Shown here piece by piece: positions 53,831 to 64,000 of a stretch of 64,000 nt of DNA; position 1 is the stretch's first letter, and the number at the start of each line of letters is the position of its first letter. Source of the DNA: Corythucha ciliata. Lineage: Eukaryota > Arthropoda > Insecta > Hemiptera > Tingidae. A model generated the notes under the pieces. It made no database searches. It was not told the DNA's origin and worked only from the letters and a program-made list of their open reading frames with translations. The position numbers and the translations under genes were made by a program. The stretch is taken from positions 70,994,926 to 71,058,925 of the forward strand of contig CM075942.1 of assembly GCA_038030265.1 (NCBI GenBank). The letters run 5' to 3'.

Positions 53831-54998
53831 TATCTTAAAACTCACTGTAAGGAACGATTGGGAATGGAGAAGAAAAATAAGTGAATACGCAAAAATTGTA
53901 AGCCCAATACTTAGTTCCGTACTGTTCTTGAATGTCCCACGTATGCACCAGTTGAGGTTAAGTGATGTCAAATCCACCCCACAAGCAGAACCTTTAGTTA
54001 TCCCGTATCGGCATCACGGTTCAGACCAGTTTTGGTGAGCCAGGTACTTACTTGACTCGGTTTTCCCAAGTCGGGTAGACAGCCAGGGACGTGAATAACG
54101 ATTCAGGGATTAGGGTAGTACCTCCGCTTCCGGCCATCGCCTCCATAATCTTGGATCTCTGATGGACTTGGAGTAGCTCTGGACCACACCCAAAGGTACA
54201 ATTTTTGTGATTGTCTGGGGGGTCCAATCCAATCAACTTGTACCATGATTTCACCTTATACGCTCTTGGTCATCCCTCTCCTAACAATTTTGTACACCAA
54301 CCTCACGTCAATCTGCCATTTCATTCCATATTCGATTCATCTATTGTATACTGTGACGCCTTGTGGTGAGGGGAGACATCCTTGTAATCAATGAAACTAG
54401 AAACTGGTAAAGGGGCTCCGATGAAGGGAACTGCATTTTGAGGTAGGTGATGGATCCAAGTTTCCCCTCTTTTCTACAATTGACGAGAGTTTTTTTGTTT
54501 TTGCCACACATCAAGTTGAAATTCCCCACAATTTGTTCCTTTTCCCAGCTCACGTACGCTGATAGTGAGAATAAGAATCCTACATCGGAAGAACCTTAAG
54601 CCGCCGATGATGGACCGGTAGAGGGGTATGGAAGAGGAACATCTGCCGATGCCGTTGTTATGCGGGAGCCTTCAAATAGTTTTATGCTCCAAGTTGGGGC
54701 CCAATTTGTCGCTCTCACGGTCACAAATACCTGGCTCATTTTTTACTATCGCTTCTCCTTGTCGTATATGTCCACACCGGAGGTTGCGCGGACTCTTTTT
54801 TTGAGCACATTTTTCAATTTCTAGCGCGGCCAACACACCCAAGTTTAGTCCACGACAACTGGCCTTTTTTTGCAATTGGCATTTCTACCCCAAGTGGGAT
54901 AGTTTAGCGGGGCTGACGAAATTGACTGACTAAATTTCGAGCTTGATGTAACTTAATGACCATCAAACCATGGTGGAAGCTCAACAGATCATTTTTAG
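53831..54998. other. 5' region of the transposon gene, no clear exon
   Basis: On the minus strand an ORF at 54254-54048 ends at CAAGTAAGTA, which fits a splice donor (GT at 54051). Acceptor-like TTACAG and CACAG sites occur near 53845 and 53810, but their phases do not join cleanly. The ORFs at 54341-54553 and 54672-54875 have no recognised family. The N-terminus of the transposase probably lies here. Confidence 0.35.
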
Positions 54999-55525
54999 AA
55001 AAATGTAGTTTCCACACTTTTTGTTTCTTCGAGGATTTTGATGAAACTATTTGGTCTACAGGCATCGTTGTGTGCTTAAATGGAACATAATTGAATTTGC
55101 TACAACTTCTCTCGACTCGGATTTCCCCGTAGGACGAGTATTTTAGCAAAAATTCGGGTCGAAAGTTGACTAAAACTTAAAATTTCAATTTTTTTGACAA
55201 ATCAAAATTCGAGGAGCTGTATCTTGGTTACTATATGACCTACAGAGCTAGGTTAGGTGTCAAATTGTAGCACATTTTGTGTGGTTTTTAACGTATTTCG
55301 TATGTTTTATCTTAAAATTCCATATTTTAGGAGATAGAGTGATAAACCCGAAAAAAGTGCAAAAATTTCGCGGTTTTTCGAGTGCCACGAAAGTAGCACA
55401 AGTCTTTCGAAGCTGAAAACTTGGATTTAGACTACTGGTGCTGGTCCTAACAACATACTAAAAAATCAGAACTAGCCGTTTAATTGCGATTTTAGCTATT
55501 TTTAATGTTCTTATTGACTGGCCTA
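54999..55525 (-). repeat. Right terminal inverted repeat (527 bp)
   Basis: Partner of 49502-50007; it reads TAGGCCAGTCAATAAGAAC inward on the minus strand. It contains an ATG frame (MPVDQIVSSKSSKKQKV) that is also present in the left TIR and could belong to the transposase 5' region. Confidence 0.9.
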
Positions 55526-55528
55526 TAA
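55526..55528 (+). repeat. Possible 3-bp target duplication TAA, right
   Basis: Matches 49499-49501. Confidence 0.55.
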
Positions 55529-55960
55529 TTGACTGTTTTCATACATTTATATAGCAAGTTTGCGGGTAAAATCGAGAAAGAGGGCGACTATAGCGCACAC
55601 ATTTTTGAAAAAAGTTCTTATTTTCGGCTAAAATTAAGGCACATTGAGGAAAACACCTATTTTAAGGATCGCGATGCAACGTACGGATCAAAATTAATTT
55701 TTTGATTTTTTAATTAATTTGATTGATTTTTATTTTTGTTGTTTGTTATTTTTTATTGTTACTTCCTCATTGGAATAGTAAATCAAAAATGCGTTATTTC
55801 ACGGGTTTTTGAGACATTTTTACGGTTAAAATGAAGAAAATGGGCTATAGTTCGAGGTAGAATTGAGAAAAAGCACTCAGTTTCATCTAAAATTAAAGAA
55901 AAACGGCAATTCGACGCTACAAATAGTGCTCATTCACGAGTTAAATGGGGGGTGGGGGCG
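55529..55960 (+). repeat. Array A, continuation after the transposon
   Basis: Degenerate GGCTAAAATTGAGAAAAA units resume after the right TIR, showing that the transposon is inserted in the array. An AT-rich non-unit stretch lies at 55690-55790. Confidence 0.65.
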
Positions 55961-57239
55961 GGGATTCTGTGGAACTCATCTTGAGGAAAAACTGGATCCA
56001 CCTGGATCTGTGGGCAGATTCACTGGCTAAAATAACAGATGAACCATTGCCTTTTTGAAGGCTCTCTAACAGGATCTGGAGGTTAGAATCGCGTCAATTC
56101 ACGGTCATCAGAGACTAAATTTGCACAGAAACGGCCACTATCCGTCAAAAAATAAATATCTGCTGGAAACCTGTCGTTTGTAGCCTTCTGTTTCGGATTT
56201 TATGTCGAAAAATTGAAACTTCTCCCCCCAACCCTTCACCACGGAAAGTGATACTTTTGGAGCTAAACTTTAAATTTTAGACCTGAGACGGTAAACAGAG
56301 CTGGCAGTTTCTCTCCCACCATTAGTCTGTATGGCACAGTGGGCTAAACACGATTTGAGCTAACCCAAACACACTTTAATTGCGCGTCGAACCTTGCGAA
56401 AATGGAATTTTAGTGCGAAAAATAAGCAAAATCGGTTTTCAAGTTAAGCCGACCCTTGAAATCGGTTTGTCAGCAACAAACATCCGCGAATTTTTGATTT
56501 TTGGTGAAACCGATGTGCGAAAATGTGTTGTTTTTTAGTAAGAAAAATCCGCAAAATTTTTTTTATGGAGCGAAATATAATAAATTTGTGTATCTGTTAG
56601 CCAGATCTAAAAGCTAAAAGCGGAAAAATGGCTGGTCCACGGCCGGGGCGTAGCCAGCCTTTGATTTAGGGGTGGACAGCTTTACGTGAGCACAAGTCAG
56701 ATGAATCCCAATGACTGTTGCAGGCTTATATTCGGTGATGAGTCCCCAGAAAAATATCTCGGTAATTTATCAGCGCAGAACCCTTAAACTCCCCCAAACT
56801 GGACTCTTCTGTCGTACAGACGAATGGCGGCTCCTTGTCAGGAACTTGCAGGCCTGTGTGAAACTGTCAAAGTCTGTCTTCAACACAAGCGTTCTACCAG
56901 CTCACAGGCGAAGATCGCATGATGTCTGGTACTGAAGGAGGTCACACGAAATTGAGATTTTCACGGAGCTTTGGCTTTTTACGGCCGTTTGAATTTGAAA
57001 GAAATAGTTGTTTCAGCCTGTGAAATTGATCATTTCAACGAGCCAACCCACACGATATTGGGTTTTCAGCGAACCCAAAACCCAGTGGCGGCGGAAGTCA
57101 GACGGTATTGGGGGAGCAAGAATCTGAGCAGTGCAAATTTTACGTCATTTATGTCTACATGTGCAAAATTACAATTTTCGGTTCTAAAAAACCGAATTAT
57201 TCCTCAAATTTACAGTGTCTTCATGAAATTCCCTTGTTT
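55961..57239. other. Unassigned sequence with GGGGCGTAGCCAGCC motif
   Basis: No gene is recognised. GGGGCGTAGCCAGCC at 56648, followed by TAGGGGTGGACAG, marks a dispersed-element end as at 32825 and 48962. Confidence 0.4.
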
Positions 57240-57835
57240 CTAAATAAACGCAGATCTACAGCTAAAAGTAACAAAAAACTGCTGTGCTAAAATGTTAAAA
57301 AATGCTAATTTGAGGCTAAAAATGGAAAAAATAGCCAATTTGCAGCTAAAAATGCGGAAAACGCCAATTCGTGGCTAAAATTGAGAAAATTCGATAATTA
57401 ACATGTTAGAAACGCTACTACGCTGCTATAATTTAAAAAAAACTATTATTCGCTGGTAAAAATCAGAAAATCAATAATTCGCGGCAAAAATTGTGAAAAA
57501 TTTCAATTTGCATAAAAAATAAATTGAAAATATGCCAACTCGCGGCATCTGAAAGCAACTTTGAGGCTAAAATTGAGAAAAAGCGATAATTTGTGGCTAT
57601 ATAGGTAAAATACTGCTAGTTTGTGACTGTGAAAAATCTCTAATTCATAGCGCATGGTGAACAAATAAATGCGATTTGATGCCAAAATGCGGAAAAGCCT
57701 GATATTTTGCGGCTATTATTGAGGAAAATAGGTACGTAAGGAAACGCTAATTATCAGCCCAAACTGAAAACAGTGCTGAAATGTAGAAAAAATCGCTAAT
57801 GTGCCGCTAAAGTGGAGAAAAATCAATTTGGGCCG
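57240..57835 (+). repeat. Array A block
   Basis: About 18 degenerate units (GCTAATTTGAGG, CTAAAAATGGAAAAAA variants). Followed by the TTTCCGCCCCGGGCCCC junction. Confidence 0.8.
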
Positions 57836-58066
57836 TCCCTTTAGGAGATTTCCGCCCCGGGCCCCGATAGGCGCAGGTCCACCATAGTGCAGCCAAAGAA
57901 GAAAACATGACTGTTCCGTGGAACAACTTTACGGGTGGTGGATAAATTTATCGAGAATGCAGTTAAAATACGGTGGGGAAGGGCCGAAAATATACTTTTG
58001 TCCATCCTATACTCCAGTTGGGTGGGCAATGGCCTGCCCCCCCCCCCAAACCTTTTTACGCCACTG
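57836..58066 (+). repeat. Junction block and CGCCACTG terminus
   Basis: AGGAGATTTCCGCCCCGGGC at about 57843 and a tail with a C run of 11 (58037-58047) lead to TTTTTACGCCACTG at 58066, an end like that at 21628. 56648-58066 may be one element whose ends are GGGGCGTAGCC and TACGCCACTG, but no 8-bp duplication was found. Confidence 0.5.
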
Positions 58067-59072
58067 TGTTATCAGTCACAAACTGAAGCTCATGCAACCG
58101 ACGCCTCCATTAGATGCCTCGACTTTGTGTAATTTCAATATTTAACGCAAATTTCAACTATTCTATTTTTTTAAGCTGCGAATGAGTGATTTTCCTCAGT
58201 TTAAGCCGTGAATTTACTCTTTTTTCGACTTTTCGGCCCGTGCGTGCATATGGGAGATTCGCATAATCAGACGAATGATTTTTTCAAATAGCAAAAGTAC
58301 CTACGCCATTCTTTTTTTTTCTATATCACGGAAATGAACTACCCCCTCACCCCACGAATATTAGGCACTTTTTACGCTTACAAAAGAATTAACGATTTAA
58401 TTTGGTTTTTAGTTGTCTAAACAACTTTCGATCTGACTCCCTTGCGTACTTTCCAAATAATTACGGTCAAAATTCGCGTTTCATTGGAAAAAGAATGAAC
58501 TAGATTTTATCTTGCAAACGTTTACCACAAGAACACGGTGGTATTATAAAGTGATTTGGACAATCATCCTGCTCCTGAACATTTTACCACGGGTGGGCAT
58601 TTAATAACAAGAAACTGTCAATGGGGGGGTGGTGGGGTGCTTAAACGCGTATATAGCAAACCCACTCATTTCTGAGAATTTCATCGAGAGTCTGTTAATT
58701 TTGAGTTATGCCCGGCAGAAGTAATTGCAAGCGAGACTATTGCGTAATTTAGTGAGCTATACGATTGCGTAATAGCTTTTGGTGAGTTAGCCGCACTGAA
58801 AGAAAGAGAAGAAAATACCCTGAGTTCCAATGAAACAGGTGAAAACGTTATGCGATATCGAAACATTGATTTTAAGCTGTAAGTAGAAATATAATAAGTC
58901 CAATTTCCGACATTACTGGATCCTATATAAAAGGTGGACAAAAAAGCGAAGAGCGGCTTCCATTTATTGCCAAATAATGGCGGTAACAGTAATCATTTTA
59001 AATGTAGAGCAACTTCGTTTTCAGCCTGAAAAGGCGGATGGAACGATCTCTGTACTCGCTTCGTTAAAATAA
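58067..59072. other. Unassigned sequence before the second duplicate
   Basis: No gene or known repeat recognised. The sequence changes abruptly at 59073 into the copy of 46296. Confidence 0.4.
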
Positions 59073-62000
59073 CTCTGCGTCCATGGTAGAACGAGACTGA
59101 GAAGACCGATGAAAATTATGACGAGGTTTTTCCAATCGTCGCCAACTGCTGTGACTTTTGTGTGACAATCATATAATATAAAATTGCACGCGAGACATTT
59201 CTTGAAACGTATATTTTAAAACACTGACTGGAAAAGAAAAAGAAACATAAGATGACCCATATGCTTTATAAGCCAGTAGGGGAGCCAATAAAAGTGGCAT
59301 TTGAAGTCAATATACAATACCCCCCCCCCCCACTTCACAACACCACTTCATGTGACATCCGGCCCTTCCTAGCATATTGAGAATCAGCCCGAAATAGTAC
59401 AAAATCAGGGAATTTGTTTGTCGTGGATGGAACAGCCCCCCCCCCACAATTCCATCTAAAAAGGTTTCTCCGCTTTTCAGCTTCATGCTTTATTTTCCTA
59501 TTACGACTATAAATTACAATCGTAATTAAAAGCAAGATTTAACATCACCGCAGGTGCGCGAAGGAGCAAGTACGTTGTAAGTAATTAATACAATGCGGTC
59601 TTGACATACGGCGGGCAGAGGACCCTAGAGGGCATCGCTTTGATTGACCAGTTGACCAGATGACCATGCAGTCATATAGGGCACCTGCTTTTTAACCTAT
59701 ATCCGCACCTTTCATCTCTTATCGGTTGGGTCACTTTTTTTATCATGTAAATATTCATGTAATTACTTTTAACGCGGAGGGAGCTTCATAGTTTTGGAGG
59801 GCTTTTAATAGGCCGCATGTGTTAATACGACACAATGCGTGAAAAAAAAAAAAACGCTAGTTTAATTTATGTTGTTTTAAACGTTTGTCATGAATGACAC
59901 AGTCGGTTCAAGCTGCAGTTTGTAGAAAAACAACAACAAAAAATACCTGAAATTGAACTGAAAAAGAATTGCCATCATCTTTGCTCTCTCCGTTATGCAC
60001 GGTCCGTTACGTGCGTTAAAGAAGAGAAGCGGTGTGCAACCTAACCCCTTCACCGCACTTCCCCTAATAAAACGACTGTATACTGTTAGGTCTTTTGAAT
60101 TACACTTCCGCGTTTATTTCATCGAGTTTTCTTACATCTATATAGAACTTTAAGAAGAAGTCGAGCTTCATTCGAATAACTTAAGAACAGCGAAATCATC
60201 ATTAATGAACATCTTTGGAATCTACTACTATCCGTTACTTAGATCCCTATCTGGAAACTCGTATACATATACGTAAATCGAATACGTTATTAACCAATTA
60301 CTTTCTTCGATATTTCCCCGCCTAGGGAATCAAATTTATTGACTCCTATATTCCTCCTCTTTCAGAAGCTAGCATAATATTTTCTTCTCTGCAACACTCG
60401 CAATCAACTTCTATATTTGATGCATTCTTTTCTATCTGGTGCTTTGTTATGCAAATTGTATGATTACAAAATTGCATACTTACCGACACCAAAATGCACC
60501 CGCCCCCCTCATCATCAGAGGATATTATTATTCTTTTTGCCACGAGAGCCGCGAGTGGGTTTGCCCTTACGAACAAATTGCATTCGTTCCTAATGCATTT
60601 GACCTTGTCCGTACCATACTAGTCAAAGTTTTTCCAAGCACAATTCCTTTATCGCATCGTATAATTTATAATATTTAAACTTGAATAGAAAAATAGGGAA
60701 AAGGTGATAATTGTCCGATTATAATAATGAACACGTTCTGAGTATTTTTTTTTAAATCGTTTTAATCATATTTTTCTACGAAGTGCAAAAAGGCGGAATT
60801 TGAAAGGAACAGAAAAATTCCGCCATTTATGAGAAAAATGACATGATGATTGAGGTATGGAGGCACGTGCGTTCAAGGACAAACGTCATTTTACAATGAT
60901 CTACTTTTTCCTCCCTCCTCAAGCCATAATACATTGAGGGCGGTTTCCTGTTCAACCCTTGAAATGGCCTCCTCTTTCCAAGCGTCGTAGATCAATATTT
61001 ATAATTTCATGCATGTAACTCTCTCTCCCCCCCCCCAACCACCGCTTCGTTGCATATTGGGCTTCGTTGAGTTTAATAGAGGGAGTGGTGATGAAAGTGA
61101 GGAAAAAAAAAAATGGTGCGGATTCCACCGATTGTTCGTAACCATGTAGGTCTGTATGTTGTGGTTTTTGCCGCGGGCAAAAATTCCAGCACTGGGAAAC
61201 CGTTTCGATCAATACAGAGTGGAAAGACCCCCCCCTTCACCACCTACCCACGCGATTTAAACCCATCTCGTGGCGGACTTTACTACCTTTTCTGACACTA
61301 AAAACCTCATCATGAGGAGAGGGGGGGGGGGCACGACTTACAAATTTTCATCGTAAATTCTCTGCCCACCTTTCTGCCGTACCTTTCTGTGATTGGTGCC
61401 AAAACGTCGTGTTTTTTTACATTAGTGGGGCAAGATTACATTTGACATAAGGAGGAAGAATCTCGCACTTGACGTCAGTTCGTTAAGAATGCCCCCCTCC
61501 CTCCGCCTATGATACGTCCCCTTCCGGTTGCTACGCCGATCGACCCATTTTTTCGGAAATTTGATGCCATCACCGCAGGCTCACGAGAAATAACGAATAA
61601 AATCACAGTCTCCTGGGTTGAGTTATACGTCAAAGTTCAGGACGCAAAATGGGCTACTGACAGAGTAACGGCTTGACAGTGTGGCCGAAGCCAAAGGAGG
61701 GCCGGGGTGGACAGTTGCCCCTCCCCTAGACTTGAAAGCAGGGGCTTAGCCAGCCCATGATCAAGGGGGTGGGCAGCCAGACAGGCACACGGATTCAGAG
61801 TTTGGGAGGCGGGGGGGAGGGGCGCACGTCGTGAGAAAAAGTGCTCGTTCGCGGATGAAATCCATGAAAAGGACATTTTCCGGCTAGTACTGAGGCGAAA
61901 ACACCCATTCACGGCTAGAATTGAGAAATAGCGCTGATTCACGTTGAACTTGAGAAATAAGTCTGCTCATTGTTCGCGGTTGAAATTGAGAAAACATGCC

Positions 62001-62277
62001 AAATTGCGGTTGTCGCGGTCCAAATTCCAGGCCGAAATTAAGAAAATGCGCTAACTCACGGTTTACAGTGCTCTTTTCACGGCTAAAATTGACAAAATAA
62101 ATTGCGCGTTCAATGTAGAATTGAGACAAATCGCTCATTTACGGCTAAAATTGAGGAAAAATGCCAATTCACACGGCTAAAATTGAGAAATGAGCTCATT
62201 CACGCAGGTAAAATTGAGAGAAGGCACCAGTTCGTGCTCAAACCAACATCTCGGTGAAAATTGCGAAAAAGTGATAA

Positions 62278-64000
62278 TAGGCCAGTCAACCAAGAACAAT
62301 AAAATCGCAATTAAACGGCTAGTTCTGATTTTTTAGTATGTTGTTAGGACCATCGCCAGTAGTCTAAATCCAAGTTTTCAACTTCGAAATACTTGTGATA
62401 CTTTCGTGGCACTCGAAAAAACGCGAAATTTTTGCACTTTTTCGGGTTTTTCACTCTATCTCCTAAAATATGATTTTAAGACAATACGAAATACGTTAAA
62501 AAACACACAAAATTTGACACACCTAACCTAGCTCTGTAGGTCATATAGTAACCAAGATACAGCTCCTCGAATTTTGATTTATTTGTCAAAAAATTGAAAT
62601 TTTAAGTTTTAGTCAACTTTCGACCCGAATTTTGCTAAAATACTCGTCCTACGGGGAAATCCGAGTCGAGAGAAGTTGTAGCAAATTCAATTATGTTCCA
62701 TTTAAGCACACAACGATGCCTGTAGACCAAATAGTTTCATCAAAATCCTCGAAGAAACAAAAAGTGTGGAAGCTACATTTTTATTGGAATGAATCCGATG
62801 AGTTCCCACCTAAGTTTGGGTGGGCCCAGTGCACACGAACTATAAGTGCAGCATGGTCATCGCTACGCTTATCACCGGGACCATTCTCCTCTATACACTC
62901 CATGGAATGCACTGCTCCGTGGTTGCTATTGTTTTTCCATGGTCACGGTAACATGTCGTATCGTGGTGACCGGGCGAAACTTATCGGTCGTGAGCACAGA
63001 GCATAAGGCTGAATGAAAGTACCACGTAAAATTTAAAGAATTGTGTAATTTGAAATTAAACTTGACCATTGAATATTTTCCTGAATAAAGTATTGTACAA
63101 AATATGCTTTTCGAGAACGGTCACGCTTGTCATTTTGCGGGAGGTTCCCATTCATCCAAGCCACTTTTCTCTTCCGGTAGCTCCCCGTCGACGTCTTCTC
63201 CCTGTCCTCAATCTGGACCACTGCGACGTTCCGGCAGGAAACACCGCAGCACATTTTGCAGAGATTAGAACACTTTAGCCCGACTTTCCTGCATGAGCAG
63301 GCTCCTCCGGTACAACCTCTCTTACAGGAACACGACAGAAATTTCAGAAGGGTGGGGGGTTGCCACTTCGTTTGTCATAGTCGTTGGAATAAGTCCCTGT
63401 TCGGTCTGGGTCCATCCCCACTGAGTGGCATCTTTTTCCACCCCCATCCACTTCTGAACTTGGTGATACGTCCGGTATGCGTGGAATGCTGCACCATCTT
63501 CCGTTGGAAGCAAACGGGCCAAGTCTATTTTCGCTGAAGCGACTGTTTTTACAAATATCTTGTAACGCAGGCAGTGGAGGCTATCTTTTGTGACGTCGCC
63601 CCCGTATAGAGCGATAAGGCACTTTGCTCCAGCTTCCGCGATGGCTTGGTGGGTCGCATCTTTTTGAAGGAACACTTCAGCTGTGGTGATAAGTCAGGGG
63701 TTTTTCTGGATTGCGCTCCACAACTTGTTTTTTCCGTACCAGAAAATGCAGAGGTAGTATCACAGCCGGAGAAAGCGTGGAGAAACATCTCAAAGCCTGG
63801 AGCGACAATCAAATCTCCACGATTGAAGGAGTTTGCCGAAAACTGCATGGTACCATCGTCACCTCTGCCACTTTTCTGGAAGAAAACATTCTTCACGGCT
63901 GAGCCCAAACCATTGAGAAGGACGAGTAGGTCTACATCCTCTCCGATTATCACCACAGATTCGCGTGAGGAGCTCTTGTCAATGACCACCTAGATTATTT
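62278..64000 (-). mobile_element. Long-TIR transposon, copy 2, cut by window end
   Basis: Begins TAGGCCAGTCAACCAAGAAC after the same TAA and the same array A flank as copy 1, so it arose by duplication of the locus (or of the assembly), not by an independent jump. The left TIR is 62278 to about 62782; the gene's 3' part follows. Confidence 0.85.
63110..63989 (-). pseudogene. Transposase-like C-terminal part, copy 2
   Basis: Copy of 50350-51217: VVIIGEDVDLLVLLNGL, FLHAFSGCDTTSA, then FLQKDATHQAIAEAGAKCLI and part of the CXC domain. A missing G near 63748 shifts the frame after GCDTTSA. Further single-base changes near 63360 and 63198 split the CXC region, which is one frame in copy 1. The same in-frame TGA after the KNP residues is shared with copy 1, so that defect predates the duplication. 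Confidence 0.75.

Larger units (their letters stand above)
49502..55525 (-). mobile_element. Long-TIR DNA transposon, 6.02 kb, FEN/XPG-like plus CXC transposase (Academ-like?)
   Basis: 49502-50007 and 54999-55525 are inverted repeats of about 510 bp starting TAGGCCAGTCAA. TAA flanks both ends, and array A sequence lies on both outer sides, consistent with insertion into the array. One degenerate reverse-strand gene fills the interior. Long TIRs, a 3-bp duplication and a large protein with a flap-nuclease-like region and Cys-rich domain recall the Academ superfamily. That assignment is inference; no SF2 helicase was seen. The left part recurs at 62278-64000 at the same flanking site. Confidence 0.8.
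59073..64000 (+). repeat. Large direct duplication, copy 2
   Basis: Starts CTCTGCGTCCATGGTAGAAC, four codons into the Gypsy-1 gag start, and follows 46296-51228 to the window end. It repeats the presumed Gypsy-1 leader, the unassigned block, array A (61850-62277) and the left part of the long-TIR transposon in the same order and at the same junctions. Confidence 0.95.

Noticed and set aside
56648..58066. Firm call of a complete hAT-like element
   Set aside because: The ends resemble hAT termini but no matching 8-bp target duplication was found, so only a possible element is noted.

Overview
The window looks like nuclear DNA from an invertebrate, most likely an arthropod. It holds I/R1/LOA- and Jockey-type LINEs with APE endonuclease and RNase H, Ty3/Gypsy elements, long-TIR DNA transposons and a splice-site-bounded ORF. 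It has no bacterial-style gene packing, ribosome binding sites or operons. The species cannot be told from the sequence. Almost everything recognisable is mobile or repetitive. The only good host-gene candidate is a truncated type II membrane glycosyltransferase at 19576-20112.

Layout. 1-2130: degenerate ~29-bp minisatellite (array A). 3679-5064: a 1.4-kb repeat with an inverted copy at 26158-27545. 5816-7622: broken Gypsy pol. 7633-8370: array A. 8656-9040: short ATCGA/ACGTCG repeats and a 40-bp-arm hairpin. 10001-11024: a palindromic MITE, then a small TIR element holding a THAP-domain stub. 11630-17253: a 5'-truncated I-like LINE whose 3'UTR is split by an apparently intact LOA/R1-like LINE on the other strand, with a 12-bp target-site duplication (TSD). 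17551-18840: MITE-like inverted repeats. 19576-20112: glycosyltransferase. 20571-21070: 500-N assembly gap. 21071-21628: array A and a CAGTGGCG-type terminus. 21934-24312: possible second member of the THAP-stub element family. 24400-24819: possible intron and exon. 27546-31800: degenerate Jockey-like LINE.

31840-35017: arrays A and B. 35026-37503: hAT-like non-autonomous element (8-bp TSD) made mostly of a 30-bp array. 37520-40838: LINE fragments including an R1-like RT. 40895-46310: gag of one Gypsy element (Gypsy-1) split by a near-complete second one (Gypsy-2) with identical 158-bp LTRs. 46296-51228: first copy of a duplicated block. 49502-55525: 6.0-kb DNA transposon with ~510-bp TIRs, a 3-bp TAA TSD and a degenerate transposase combining a FEN/XPG-like nuclease signature with a CXC zinc domain. 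55529-59072: arrays and unassigned sequence. 59073-64000: second copy of the duplicated block, cut by the window edge.

The most interesting points are the long-TIR element, the nested insertions that give a relative insertion order, the ~30-bp array superfamily carried inside DNA elements, and a ~12.8-kb direct duplication whose copies differ mainly by 1-2-nt indels. That pattern suggests assembly or sequencing error as much as biology. All reading was by eye; no alignment or database search was run.
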